Source: Apostichopus japonicus
Taxonomy: Eukaryota > Echinodermata > Holothuroidea > Aspidochirotida > Stichopodidae
Assembly (NCBI RefSeq): GCF_037975245.1
Contig: NC_092568.1
Location: 20,119,001-20,183,000 of the forward strand
Reading direction: 5' to 3'
DNA: 64,000 nucleotides
Positions 21,994-33,419 of this stretch are shown one piece after another. Positions within the stretch are counted from its first letter, which is position 1; each line of letters begins with the position of its first letter. The notes beneath the pieces are model-generated. The model worked only from the letters and a program-made list of their open reading frames with translations. It ran no database searches and was not told the origin of the DNA. Both the position numbers and the translations under genes were made by a program.

Positions 21994-24015
21994 AAGCAAC
22001 TCCCACTTACCCCCACCCCCCCTTCCAAAAGAATAAATAATACATAAAAAATATTTAATTTCTAACCAACATTTCTCCATCCATTTAGTATTCCATTTAG
22101 TATGTATGTAATCCAAACGCAAACAAATGTCATGAATTTATCGTACAAACAAGTATGATATATCTCACCTTATTCCCTCTCCCTTTCCTAATTTACTCCA
22201 TATTTCAAGTAATCAATTCCTTGCGGAACCCCCCCCCCCCATCTTTATAAGGGAGAGAGTTAAACAAAAATGGCCTGACGGAGTCAAATGGATAGCCTAT
22301 TTGTTCACATTACGATTAGAATTCCTTTTTTTGTTTGTACTGTACTTAACCAAAAATATGTATTTTTTCCCCATATATTTCAAGTCATTATGTGAGCAAT
22401 GTTTGGTTGTTAAATTAAGGGTCGCGTCATGTCAATGCAACTGTTGTGGATATTACCCTCGGGCAATTTGTATAACCAGAACTTCCGTTGCTGTTAATCG
22501 TTATTTGTTAAAGCGGTGTATCGCATGATGAAAAAATGGATTAACAGTTACACACACACCCACCCCCCCCCCCCCTATCCCCACCACTACCACCAAAGTA
22601 CCCATCTCCATTACATGTAGACTGTAAGAAAGTCATAGTCAAATAGCATGAAAGAAATGTCAGATTCCTGTTTTGCATTTTGTGTTAAATACGCATATGC
22701 AGTTAGTTTAATTGCCATCAATAAAATGCAGTGATTTTCGCAGTAACGTGAAAGAGTGCACGCAGAAAGCCTGTATTGCCTATATACGTGTAGGTTTGTC
22801 ATGTAAGAAGCAGTACTTCGAACAGCTATTTATCTAGCCCGTCTAGTTGAGCAATTGAACCCCAGTATTAACAACAGAGTTTAGGGGCCGGGTTATTTCT
22901 GTTTGGGGGTTAATTGACACTGTTATTGGTCCTGATGGAGTTTAGGAGCGAGGTCCCCCGGAAGCTGCAGAATTCCCATATATAGTGAGTTTTCTCGTGC
23001 AAATTTCACAAAATTAAACATACATACAGGTAGAAAAAAGACGATGAATGTTGACATTTTAAATCCAGTTTCTAACTTCAATCGTTGGGGTGTGTCTCAA
23101 TTTAAATACCATATACAGTCATTGGTATAAAATTTTTAATTTTACATCCTTTACTTGGTAAAGTTGGAAGCTTATAAAATCCAAGGTCAGTAGAAGTAAG
23201 CGAAAAATATCGCAAAACACGACATTTTGTTTTCAATGTGTAGCTACGACACCGCAACTCTTTGCTTCACTTATGTTCACTTATGGTACAAACATATCGA
23301 CAATCCTAATTTATCAATACTGAATACAGTGTATCAGGAAAACGGTTTACATGATGTACCCCACCATAATGTTTGTTACGTGAATCCTCTTTCATCAATC
23401 TAAAAGAACTCTCCCTGGCCTATTTTTCCTACAGAACGGACATTTCTTCCACAAAATAGCCCTTAGCCTGTAACCAAGCCCCAATTCCGACATCAGGGTA
23501 ACCATGGTAACGAAATATTGAAAAATGAGAGGAGAAAGACAAAAGTAAAGTAACATTTCACTGACATTTAACGCCGTCAATTTCACTTTAGGATATTGTG
23601 TGGCGGCAACACATTTTGAAAAGCCAATTTTGTTTGTCATTCTTGTCTCTAAACCAAAAATACCGTATGTTTTTACTCAGAGTTTGAACAGTAAAAGAAA
23701 GGAGTCGTCTGCTGAATTTATATACTTCTTAAAGCAGCATTTTGCGTCCTTTTCTATGATATTTCTCAACCTCACTGACTCCACTATGCCATAACGACCT
23801 ACACAACTAGCTTATCAATTTAAATCTTACTTCAAATGGTGGCATGAAAGTCGAAAAATTTGCAACTTTCAACTTTGTTTTTCTCCAAGATATTTTCCGT
23901 TGGGATCCCAATAAACCTCGCCCATAATATGAATATTTAAACACTACGAACGTCATTGACCAAAACGTAATACAACACCATGCTTGATTTGTGTACAGTC
24001 TATATGGCAGTTGTA

Positions 24016-24042
24016 CCAGGGAGTTCCATAACAACTCCCTGG
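24016..24042. repeat. Short palindrome, family A, copy 2
   Basis: Arms CCAGGGAGTT and AACTCCCTGG around a seven-base centre. This is the reverse-oriented form of the copy at 25469, with three bases lost from one arm. Confidence 0.85.
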
Positions 24043-24049
24043 TTGTACC

Positions 24050-24081
24050 ATGGAGGTAAAAACAGTTTGTTTTACCTCCAT
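24050..24081. repeat. Short palindrome, family B, copy 1
   Basis: ATGGAGGTAAAA and TTTTACCTCCAT are perfect 12-base arms separated by ACAGTTTG. It starts eight bases after the family A palindrome. The same arms recur at 31770-31801 and 31873-31893. Confidence 0.85.
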
Positions 24082-25468
24082 TACATGGTTATACCAACGC
24101 AAAGTCTTGAATCTATTTTTAGCAACGGCTCATAACTAAACCTGCATCTCTGATTGGTTGAATTCAAACTAGTGGGTTTGGGGGAATTGTATGCGATTAA
24201 TTTTAAATGTGGAATTTGTCGTGGACACTTTTCTCATTATCTGCAAATATCCTTTAATTACTCGCCAATTAACGTTGTTGGCAGGGAAAAACTTGGCTAA
24301 TATCTTAGTTTGCTGTTTTGTAATTGATATATGTAAAAATATCGATGGACATGTCAAAAAAGTAGAAAACGGCGACCAAACGCAAAATGCTGCTTTAAAT
24401 ACCCTACAGGGCCCATTTGCACAATGCGCTTCCACTCTAAAAAACAACGAGATAAATCTGTCACCAATTGAGCGTCATAAACATGCCTGTATCTGCACCA
24501 ATGCTGGGCAAACACGTACACACAATCTCGACACAAGACTACACAAATTAGACAAACATGTACAGCTATGCAGAGAGTGCACAATAAGGCTACACATTAG
24601 CTATCAGAACAAACAGTCCGTTGCCACTGTGTAGATTACACCGACCCATGCACAGGTCCTAATCCACGGGCCGAGGAACAGGGACGAGTAATAGTAATAA
24701 TAGTAGTGAAATTGTTGGTGCCCCTCCCTTAACTGTTGGTGCACCTCTTTGATGTTGATACCCCCTCCTTAAATGGCTGGCACAACCCTTTTCAACTATA
24801 TGCACCCCAACCTCTACCTTATATCTCCCACAAAGATAAATTGAAGATATGTTTGTTTGCCCACGTCTTTTTCTTTCCTCTTCACTTTACTGTGTAAGTT
24901 TTTTTTTTTATAGTTTTTTTTATTAAAAAGGGTTGGCAAAGTGTTGGTGCGCACCACTCTCGTTCATTCACAAGTGATTTTATTAAATGATATGCCGTAT
25001 GCATATCATGTTTTGCCGAAATTTCCTGAGGAATGGGAGGACGGAAGCGGGAAAATAACGATGTGAATAGGGGTATTTGTTCATTGCGCCCTGATTTGAC
25101 ACAGTGCCTGCAGTGTCCCAACGGATTATAGAGGAACAACTATACCTGCAGCGCGCGACACATGCACGCGGTTTCCATTGCAGTATGTTCACAGCCTCCA
25201 CCCCCCCCTTGCCCCTTTAATCCCAAGCGTTATACCATGCTCCCCGACGCACTTCCACCCCCATCAACCCACAACTCCATCCCACCCCACCCTCCCCTCT
25301 CGCTAATCTTCTCACTTCCCGTTAGACGTGTAATTGCCCTTATATAGTCACATCTATTTTCGTAAACTATAAAAAAAAAAAAAAAAAATGTTTCGAACCG
25401 TTTTCGTAATCACAGTATACGTTTTGCCACCTGACCTGATTCACTCTTCCTTGGTGACCTACTGTAAC

Positions 25469-25496
25469 CAGGGAGTTGTTATGGAACAACTCCCTG
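25469..25496. repeat. Short palindrome, family A, copy 3
   Basis: CAGGGAGTTGTT and AACAACTCCCTG are perfect 12-base arms around the centre ATGG. Confidence 0.9.
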
Positions 25497-28400
25497 CTGT
25501 AACAAAGAAATTGCATTTTTTTATCATTTCAGATTACAACACACAAAATTCAATCATTTTCACTCAGTAGGCCCTCAAATATTTAGTACCCTAGTCCGAG
25601 TGGACGTCACGAGTACTGTACTTGTTGATCCAAGTACTAGAATACCCATATCAAGTCACGAATCCAAGTAGTTCGAATCGAATCCGACCGCATCGTTGTA
25701 AAACGAAACCGTGTAGCAGTGCAAATGTGAGTCCTTAGCTGCATGCCCCCCCCCCCCCCACCCACCCCCAAATCTAAGGGAATCGTTAGGTACGTACAAG
25801 TTGTAAACCGAACGGATATTATCCTAATTAAGATCGCTTGCTACATTCATACCCGGCTTAAACCAGCCTAAACACAGATTTTGACAAAGTTCCTCTTCTT
25901 TACAGAACTTTTACGTGTTGCTTGATAACACATTTATGTGTGACAGTATATTGTATTCGCGCGATGAATCATAGCGCTAAAGCCCTTTCCTATAATAAAT
26001 CAATATTATAAAATATGAATAGATTGTACTTACGTCAACATTCCTTGTTAAGTGTCTCCTCCACTCGTGGACAATCTAAACAGGCTGCAGCCACACATGC
26101 AGGCCTACTATATACGTTAGAAAGATGTTATAAATACTGGTTTAAAAATAGGACGTTGATACATGCTGGACGGCAGTTCGCTTATATATAAACAGTACAT
26201 ATATACGAATGGGTTGGCCAAGTCCATTATCAGAGTGCGTAGTAAATATTTATATACACCGAGGAAATGCCAGAACCATTTGAAAAGATAGAGAAACCCT
26301 CTGGCGTTAACGTATTATGGAGATGCAATGTCCCTCAAGTTCCGGTTAACCTAAGCCCTTGGCGATTCGTGAAACTTACTATGAATCTCCCGGGGCGAAG
26401 GTAGCGTTCCGCGAGGTACACACTGGGACACGCGATGAAGGAGGTAAACCGACGTAGGTATCGGTGTAGAGGCTATGATTAAAGGAATAAGCATTGTACG
26501 GGAACCTATAGGCACATGTCAATAGCCCCACTGTTGTACAACTCGAAAAAAAGATTTGAAGTTTTAAGGAGAATTAGTGCGTGGGCATTATAACGGTAAC
26601 AGCAAGAGTACGTTTGGTGGGCGTTTGACCAATTACAGAATACGCGGTAACTAAGTTCTCGTCACCTAAAGACAAATGATTACATATAGGCCTACGTATA
26701 ATATCATATATCGCGCTGTGCGGTTGTGTGAAAATTATCACGGTGAAAACACGGAACAGATGAGTAAGAAGTTACAGGCCATTACCTCGGACACAAAAGA
26801 ATTTAATTCTGATAAGTGTTATATAATTTTAGTAGCCTACGTTTTATTCAGTATTTGCACACATGAAATCTTCAGTTAGCTCAAGTAGTTGATTGTGAAC
26901 TAGATCACAAACTGTATCGCCATATGCAGTACATATACCGTATATCTGGATCTACATACAAATATCGTGTTTGATTGATCAAATTGTTTGATTGATCTAA
27001 CGATTTATAATTCGATTACTAAACACTTTCATCGCTCAGACAAATTTTCATACTAGAATTATATATTCCTTTTCTCTACGATTTAAGTCTCATTCGAAAG
27101 TAGCCTACAAATGAATGATGGAAATGCGTCAGAGTGACGTCATCAAGGAGTTAAAAGATTTGATTTTTGTATTCATATTTTTATGCCATTGTCTGATCGT
27201 AAAATACCATTTTCAATAATGACGTCAGGAGAAATCGACAAAACAAAAGTGCAATCGAACTTACTAACCGAGTAATCAATATATATACAAGGTAGAACCA
27301 TGTCTCGATCTATACCAATAACGTCAGCTATATCTTACAAAATAAACAGAAATATGTATATACATGAAGCACTGACCAGAGCGGGCATTGACGAAACACG
27401 AAGAAAAGTGTTTCATACAACTGCTATTGTATAGCGTAGGGTTGTTTTAATTATTTTTTTTTTGTCTTTCATTGTTATTTACTTATTATATTTCAATTTT
27501 TTTATTGATATTTTATTGAAGATATTTTCCACCTCTTATACAATATTATTCACACCACCTAATTAAAGACTCCTTTAATTTACCAAAAAGTAAATTGCGG
27601 TTGTACAATCAGTTAGTTGCCCCCGCCGATTGACGAACTTTGTAACAGATCATGCTTGCTATATTTATATACCGTAGTATATGATATCTTTCCTTTACTT
27701 GTGGAGAATGGTACCATCAGAATTAATAAGGGAACGCAAATCTAAACATCATCTTTCCCTCGAATGACGGAGATCTATGAGAAAAATAACTCTAAAGTCA
27801 AACTTCAAAGAAAATCTTGTTCCGTTTGGTAAATACCCTAGTTTAAAAGTCGCTTCTGTGAGCTGTCATTTTGTAACCCTCTGATGCTATAGTGGCCACT
27901 GGAGTCTGAACTCTTTTAACTTTTACTTGCTCTTTCTTTTTCTTTGCTCTGGTTTGGTGGTTCAATATCTTATATTCAGCAATTTGCAATATCCATCTCC
28001 ATAATAAATAAAGAAATACATTTAAAAAAAATGGGAACACATGTGGCTCGATGACGTCATTTTTAGACTTGATTAAGTCTTCAACATTGTGTGAGAAGGA
28101 ACATTAAATATGTGCTATCTTCCAAATGGAGTAGGCTCATTCTCAGCTGTTTAGATGAAGTTGTTCATGACAGTTCTCTCTATATCACAATGATGGGAAA
28201 GTTTGCGTCTTCTTCTAACAAATGCCAAAACAATGCAACTTTAACCTAGAGGCAACATCTCTCCATGACCGTGACTGTCTTCATTTACTTCGATACACAA
28301 TGATATCACAAATTTAACAGCACGTTCATGTACCTCTGCAGTGGCACCATGCTAGCTCCAAAAACGAACCTCACTTTTTTCTAAGCTCGTTAGATGAGCT

Positions 28401-29253
28401 TTTCATGACAAGAATCGCTTCTCCTTTTCAAGCTCTTCAATGTAATTGTTGTAACCGTCTCTCGAGGACCCACCTCCTACTTTTTGGAGCTCTATGCAAA
28501 TTTGGTTACCGGGATATGACAATCAAATCTTTTCAATTTTGTGAACCAGCTTTTATTCTTCTCCCAATGGTCAAGAGTCCAGAGTGGACCACTTCATGCC
28601 TCCCATCTTCAAAAGTTTTCTTCTTTGGGTAAAGATTTTCAAACTGCTTGACACTTGACGGAGGACAAACACTCAGCTATTTCCGGCCAGGGATTAGTGA
28701 TTTTTCTTCTTTACTCGAAGTCATTAAATGAAGGGTGGCCTGTTGAACAGTAGAGGTATAGCTCTCGAACGATACAAGGGGGGTTACGTTTTCAGTTTAC
28801 CGCGTGTACTTAGTTGTTTTTTATGCAAGCATGGTTTTATCTTTCGAAATGTTTTAACTCGATTCGTTCTGATGTATGACCAACTCCTTGGTAAAAGGAT
28901 TGCGTCTCACAATGTCATGGAATGCCTTGAAATTGATCGTCTTCTTGTAGCAATTTTTAGGAAACTCGGCGATTATTACTCACGCTACTAAGCCTATACG
29001 ATTATACAATTTATCAAGTTATTATGCATTTCTTATCGATATTTATTTTTGCAACAAATGAACATCAAATGAGACACAACCCTGACCATCTTTATCGGTG
29101 TATGTGATAAAATTTCGATGAAAATCTTATTCCATTTGGGAGATATCGCATGTTTAACACATTCCTTCACACTTCACACATGGCTGAAGGCTTGACCAAG
29201 TCTAAATATGACACTGTCGAGCAACATGTATTCGCTTCAATTTACCATGTATG

Positions 29254-29283
29254 ATATATATAAATATATATATATATATATAT
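29254..29283. repeat. (TA)n tract flanking the left end of the 29.3-kb element
   Basis: A run of TA dinucleotides directly abutting GGGCGATTCCA at 29284. Its partner at 30970-31092 abuts the other end of the element, so the element appears to sit inside one TA microsatellite. Confidence 0.95.
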
Positions 29284-30969
29284 GGGCGATTCCATGCAAA
29301 CAGGGACATGACTCCAAAAATTAAAGAATCATTTCTGACCCAATATTTTGCTTTTAATTCATGCTAAGGTATTCAGGGTCCAGATCAGAAACTTTTTCCT
29401 AGCATACAGTGTCATTTTACCCAAACAAAGTGCAGTGATAACTCACTATGATTCTGCAATTAAAATGCAAGTGAGCCTGTGTGGATTTTTCAAAGTCCCA
29501 TATTCCCTTGTATGAAAGTAACTTGCACAAGTTTGAAATATTTATGAGTAATACCAAGTATGATATTTTAAAATCACATCACATTGCCCATTCACCGTTT
29601 TGGTTTGTAGGTATATGGCTGTAGTTAAAAGGCGTCTATGTTGACATGTAATGCGAGTTACCGAGCAATCAAGATTTTAACATTATTGCTCTCCTGGAGG
29701 CGATAATTTTCTGCCATTCCATATTTTGCTTTTAGCCCAAGTACTGAGTATAACAATAGTCAAAGGAATAGAAAGTCCATGCATATGTTGATATGAAGGG
29801 CCACTGAAAGCTGTAATGCGAGTTACCGGTAATGCGAGTTACCAGTGCTGTAATGCGAGTTACCACTGTAATACTGAAAATAATTGAATATTGCCATATG
29901 ACAAAGAATACAAAACAGTTGATCCATGATGCTGAATGATAAAACAAGTTGAAAAACCCCATTCCAGCTTTAGCTACCATTTAAATTGTGTGTAAATCAT
30001 TGGAAATGAACATTGCCATTATTGTTCATCACATATTTTAATTTGGCCAGCAATTATTAGTAAAATAATTGACAGAGGTATAAGTATGGTTGTTTATTTG
30101 TTGCTACAATGCTTTTAGACTTCTACAATGGTTCTTCAGAGCAACTAATTCTCAAGAATTTGATGAATGAAGATGAAAATACTGACTGGGCAATTTGTAA
30201 TGCAACGTACCGTAATGCAAGTTACCAGATTCTTCCCCCCTCCCTACCACTTCTTAAGTTGTTTTATATTTTGTTGTGCTACAATGTAAACTTCAGGATA
30301 TAGTAGATATCTAGTACATACATTCAATTCAACAAAACATTGTTTGTTTGTTTGACTAAACTAGTAAATGTCCATTTTTGCTGTGTACTTTTTGTGTAAT
30401 GCGAGTTACCGATTTTGTTTATCCCCCTGTCATAAACTAGACTAGTACTTTTTGATATATTTAATTATTTAACTTAACATATATTGTAAGTCACCTTCCA
30501 CTAGAAATATTAGTTTCAGCATTTTATTTTCCATTTAGATTTCATTGATGACTGGACAAAGTGAATTGCGAGTTACCGTAATGCGAGTTACCGGATTATT
30601 TCCCCTTCCACACCACATCTTAAGTTGTTTCATATCATTTAGCAGTTTGATGTAAACACCAGTAGAATAGATATCTACTACATACATTCAACTGGATACA
30701 ACATCTTCTGTTTGAGTAAACAACTGCATTGAACTTGCGTCAATATTTGATGTGTCCTTTTTGCGTAATGCGAGTTACTGATTTTCTCAAGAGCACCATG
30801 CATAAGACAAAGCATTGCCATCACCCCTAATAATTTTCGATCATAGCTTTGAGTGTTGGCTATAATACCACAAATAATCAACCTGCAATACTATTCCTTG
30901 TCCAAGCTGCATCACTTAGACTATAAAAAAACATGAAAAAGTGTAATGCGAGTTACCGTGGAATCGCCC
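29284..30969. mobile_element. 1.69-kb TIR element with repeated TAATGCGAGTTACC word
   Basis: The ends are perfect 11-bp inverted repeats (GGGCGATTCCA at 29284-29294, TGGAATCGCCC at 30959-30969), each abutting (TA)n, which fits a TA target. Inside, the word GTAATGCGAGTTACC or a one-to-three-base variant occurs about eleven times, at 29648, 29813, 29829, 29850, 30197, 30212, 30396, 30565, 30578, 30765 and 30943, nearly all in the same orientation. The word is partly palindromic (GTAA...TTAC). A segment of about 367 bp is duplicated in tandem (roughly 30180-30547 and 30549-30784 onward). There is no transposase-length frame, so it is non-autonomous. I cannot name the superfamily: the termini are not the CAGT-type ends I associate with Tc1/mariner. 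Confidence 0.75.
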
Positions 30970-31092
<123 letters not shown>

Positions 31093-33260
31093 TTGGAATG
31101 TTAAGTTTCTGTAATGGACAGGGCTTTACAAATGCTGACTCTAAAGTTATTAACAACGTATATCATTACCACTCTTCCTTGATTATATGAAGAGAATTGG
31201 CATTGGCATTATAACATCACATACTTCATGACAGCTCACAAACGGAAGATTTTTCTTAGCTCTTTGGTGGGAGGGTGGGAGATGTTCTTCACATATCAGG
31301 TCATATAAGACAAAGATGATAGTAGGTTTTTGTCCGCTCTAAGCTTGCAAGTAGTAAAGTAAATTACATTCCAAGGAAAAGCCTGGGATTTTTTTTTATG
31401 CAAATGATAGTAATAGTATTAGGGGAATATATTGCTACATCCATAGATGGACTGCGTCGTGTTCAGTTGGAAATTCCATTTCTGATGTTAAATGTCTTAA
31501 CTAAAAAAAGCAAGTTATTATCCAAAACGGTATAAAATGTTTCAGATTCGTATATGCAATACTGAGGAGTAAAGAAAGATATAGCCATGGGTTGGGAGGG
31601 GAGGGGGGCTGGTGAAATCTGGAAAATTCTCAGTCAAAAATAGTTATGAAGAAATATAAAATATGGTCCGTGACTATTTAACTGCCCATGATATCACTGC
31701 CCCCAACCAACCCCTACCCCCTTCCTGGCGCTCTTTCCCCAACTTTTTAAATGCTCTCCTTGGTAAGAACATGGAGTTAAAAACAGATTTTTACCTCCAT
31801 GGTTAGAATGATTGGTATCTAGCTATAGTCATGTCTTGTTACAAACTGTCGATGCTGGACCTGCTGATACCAACCATGGAGGTAAAAACAGATCAACTAA
31901 CTGAGAACTCTTTGATTACATATATAAATATATATATACTAACATGAATTGCGTCACTATGTCAGAAGTTGCCAGAGCATATGCGTTAGACATAATATAT
32001 GTGGCGTATGTTTTTTCATACTCCCCCCCCCCATGTGATAGCTGATGGTGTATAGTGGTGTATCATATGACACTTGCAAAATTACATGCCAAGGCATAGT
32101 CTAAGTTTAACTTGTAGAAAAATGAGCATAGTGCTTTGCTGCTTTCTCAGCCTTGCGCCTGCAAAACAAGACGGTTAGGGAGAAAAGAGAACTGGGGCCG
32201 GGAGGCGGGGGGGGGGCGGGTGGATGGATGGAGCAGAAGAAGAAGAGAGATAGAGAGCAAGTTGATAAGGAGAAGGCCTGTGTAAATGAACGGCATTTGT
32301 GCTACTATTTTATAGAGCTGAAATTATACACCATGTTATCAAAACCGATAGGCTGGACTTTATAAAAAAATCAACCTCCTCCTCCTCCCCCCCCTACCCC
32401 CACCTTCCTCCACGCACACCAAATTAAACCCCAATAACTTCGACATACGTACCCCGAAAAGAACAAATTATAGCCTTCAATTGTACAGTATGGCTCACAA
32501 TAAATTTATGACTGGCTTTCCTTTAATCCTCTGTCAGTAATAAAATTCTGATCCCGTCTTGAGAAAGAGTTATCGACTATACACAAAAGACTGGAAACTA
32601 TAAGTATAAAAGCGAATATCCAATTTAGCCAATTGTGTAAGTCCATTCAACCATGGAGGTTCAACAAGCATCCTCAAGTTGATTCAACTCAAGGCTTGGT
32701 TCTTTATAGACATTCTTTGCAACGTAGCGGTTCCTTTTGCGTCGTTTGCGACCAGAAAAAGAATGAAAGAAATATACTATAACGCACATCCATTGTAAAT
32801 ATATCGAAAAAGATTGCCTGTGTTTCTGCATGAGGTGTTAAAATCCTACCGCTGAGTCGCTTCCAGATATCGTATTGTTCCTGGCATTATATAGGTGTGC
32901 ATACCTTTTATCAAGAGATTTGAGAATCCCAAGAGAGGAGGCACCAACACAAACGGTCAAGGCGGTAGATTCTTTCATCCGTTCAAAGAGGGATTGAAAC
33001 GATTGTAATTGAAACCGTCTTCAGTAAATAGAACCCACAAAACGTTCTTTTTTTCTTTCTTCCTTTGCTTTTTTTTTTTTTTTTTACCTTCACGAGGTTC
33101 GATACTTTGGTTACTTGAAACTGTTAAACTGGCAAAAGAGCAATTTCACACTTCTGGTAATCACCGAGCCGACTAATTTTGCGGTAAGCAAATAAAGTTG
33201 CACACGAACATATACTTTAGTTTTTTCACTGTTCTGGATTTTCCAACTCACTTCAATTTC

Positions 33261-33263
<3 letters not shown>
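31093..33263. other. No gene seen; palindrome family B cluster
   Basis: No exon is supported. The segment 31770-31893 holds family B palindromes. G and C runs occur near 31598, 32022, 32206 and 32380. A pyrimidine-rich CTTTTTTT tract lies at 33050-33085. Confidence 0.4.
31770..31893. repeat. Nested inverted repeats, palindrome family B
   Basis: The segment 31770-31801 is a palindrome (CATGGAG.TAAAAA against TTTTTACCTCCATG). A third copy of the arm, CAACCATGGAGGTAAAAACAG, starts at 31871 and is inverted relative to TTTTTACCTCCATGGTT at 31788. GGTATC and GATACC also pair, so the whole 105-bp unit 31788-31893 can fold back. Confidence 0.8.
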
Positions 33264-33333
<70 letters not shown>

Positions 33334-33338
33334 TATAC

Positions 33339-33415
<77 letters not shown>
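33264..33415. repeat. (TA)n microsatellite with CATATGTATA interruption
   Basis: About 150 bp of TA dinucleotides with a central ATACATATATACATATGTATA-type variant, similar in design to the tract at 6823-7017. Confidence 0.97.

Positions 33416-33419
<4 letters not shown>

Larger units (their letters stand above)
21994..29253. other. No gene seen; 7 kb of intergenic or intronic DNA
   Basis: No exon is supported in this long AT-rich stretch. C runs occur at 22010-22022, 22229-22239, 22562-22575, 25201-25209 and 25746-25759. Palindromes of family A lie at 24016 and 25469, and one of family B at 24050. Open frames such as 24191-24634 (plus) and 28728-28991 (plus) have no recognisable motif or splice context. 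The signal-peptide exon of the isthmin-like gene could be here, unrecognised. Confidence 0.35.

Noticed and set aside
24191-24634. Plus frame of 147 codons
   Set aside because: No motif, no splice context, and equally long frames overlap on the other strand.
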